From the NCBI GenBank assembly GCA_937965665.1, contig CALCJE010000015.1, positions 1 to 14,849 on the forward strand: a stretch of 14,849 nucleotides of DNA, read 5' to 3'. The notes under the pieces were generated by a model. It worked only from the letters and a program-made list of their open reading frames with translations. It searched no databases and had not been told where the DNA came from. This document shows positions 14,443 to 14,849 of this stretch, one piece after another. Position 1 is the stretch's first letter. Each line of letters begins with the position of its first letter. Source of the DNA: an uncultured Bacteroidales bacterium (GTDB lineage: Bacteria > Bacteroidota > Bacteroidia > Bacteroidales > UBA4417). The position numbers were made by a program, and so were the translations under genes.

Positions 14443-14709
14443 TTAAAGTACTACCTGGTTGGTAAGCGAATACAGGTATTCTACAATTTTATCGCGGGTT
14501 GCCTGCGAAATCAGTTTGCCGTTTACTTCCACATAGGGAGGCAGGGGTTTGGCATTAAGCGCATCACAACCAAGACATACTGCGGCTTCAACATAAACTT
14601 TTGACTTCAGGTCATCAGGCAGTTGGTCTTTCAGGTCTTTCAACTCATGGTTTCCCATCACATAGCACTGGGTTCCAACACAGATTTTTATTTTTATCTT
14701 CTTTTCCAT
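14443..14709 (-). CDS. Small NuoE/thioredoxin-like [2Fe-2S] protein
   Basis: This is an 88-residue protein with four cysteines, Cys10-x4-Cys15 (ICVGTQC) and Cys45-x2-Cys48 (AVCLGC), followed by PPYVEVNGKLI (57-67). The pattern fits a stand-alone thioredoxin-like [2Fe-2S] domain such as those related to NuoE/HydC, which in anaerobes often sit beside [FeFe] hydrogenase genes. The second cysteine pair is one residue closer than the C-x3-C usual in NuoE, so cluster binding should be tested rather than assumed. It starts 8 bases after the preceding gene's stop and ends 16 bases before adhE, so the three are almost surely co-transcribed. It likely carries electrons between NAD(P)H- or ferredoxin-linked partners of the hydrogen/ethanol branch; the partner is not visible. 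Confidence 0.8.
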   Translation of the reverse strand: MEKKIKIKICVGTQCYVMGNHELKDLKDQLPDDLKSKVYVEAAVCLGCDALNAKPLPPYVEVNGKLISQATRDKIVEYLYSLTNQVVL

Positions 14710-14717
14710 AGTGTTGA

Positions 14718-14849
14718 TTATATGTATTTTACATTTACTTGTTTCAGGTATTTTTCTTCCAGAATCCTGATAATGCGTTTAATCACATTCCGCCTTATTT
14801 CCAGTTCAACCGGCAGGTTTGGGTCCTGGTGAGCCATATTTACGCAGGT
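14718..14849 (-). CDS. C-terminal end of an unidentified protein
   Basis: An open frame enters from the right edge and gives the last 43 residues of a protein, ending at a TAA at 14720-14718. It reads TCVNMAHQDPNLPV, then a basic amphipathic helix-like stretch (IRRNVIKRIIRILEEKYLK) and a short tail. I cannot assign a family from this. Because its stop lies only 8 bases from the next start, it is the upstream member of the [2Fe-2S]/adhE/hydrogenase operon and is probably connected with the same redox branch (inference). Confidence 0.6.
   Translation of the reverse strand, partial: TCVNMAHQDPNLPVELEIRRNVIKRIIRILEEKYLKQVNVKYI

Overview
The window reads as a chromosomal piece of an anaerobic, fermentative member of the Bacteroidetes, most likely Bacteroidales. 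The grounds are the gene families (ECF sigma factor paired with a membrane anti-sigma-like protein, a GIN-domain/outer-membrane barrel protein, an EpsC-type serine acetyltransferase, a group B-like [FeFe] hydrogenase), the lack of Shine-Dalgarno sequences, and several promoter boxes of the Bacteroidetes TAnnTTTG type. Nine genes are complete. One gene is cut by the right edge, and one, cut by the left edge, is apparently broken. All are on the minus strand except the glyceraldehyde-3-phosphate dehydrogenase gene.

Left part (1-1390): the 5' end of a BlaI/MecI-type repressor gene, with an in-frame amber codon where the family normally has tryptophan, sits behind an intact-looking promoter with operator-like half-sites. 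Next are a rho-independent terminator and the YebC/PmpR-family regulator gene with its own upstream promoter box and leader.

Envelope/signalling part (1390-5180): a secreted GIN-domain protein fused to a C-terminal outer-membrane beta-barrel, then an ECF sigma factor gene followed by a single-pass membrane protein whose cytoplasmic part is a triplicated ~71-residue repeat. Sigma and anti-sigma form a two-gene operon. The GIN/barrel gene is transcribed in the same direction but lies beyond a terminator.

Housekeeping part (5363-9917): serine O-acetyltransferase (cysteine synthesis), LepA/EF4 (translation) and, divergently, NAD-type GAPDH (glycolysis) with a good promoter and terminator. A nested palindromic repeat element of about 136 bp fills the space between the convergent GAPDH and hydrogenase genes.

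Fermentation part (10224-14849): a minus-strand cluster runs, in transcription order, from the end of an unidentified gene through a small NuoE/thioredoxin-like [2Fe-2S] protein and bifunctional AdhE to a group B-like [FeFe] hydrogenase. This pairs two electron sinks, ethanol from acetyl-CoA (NADH-dependent) and H2 (probably from reduced ferredoxin), and is fed by the glycolysis that GAPDH represents. An intercistronic hairpin between adhE and the hydrogenase gene could tune the ratio of the two. I saw no CRISPR array, tRNA, rRNA or insertion sequence. I found no clear evidence of a wholly new system. The most unusual items are the broken repressor, the triplicated anti-sigma domain, the nested palindrome and the hydrogenase L1-motif substitution.
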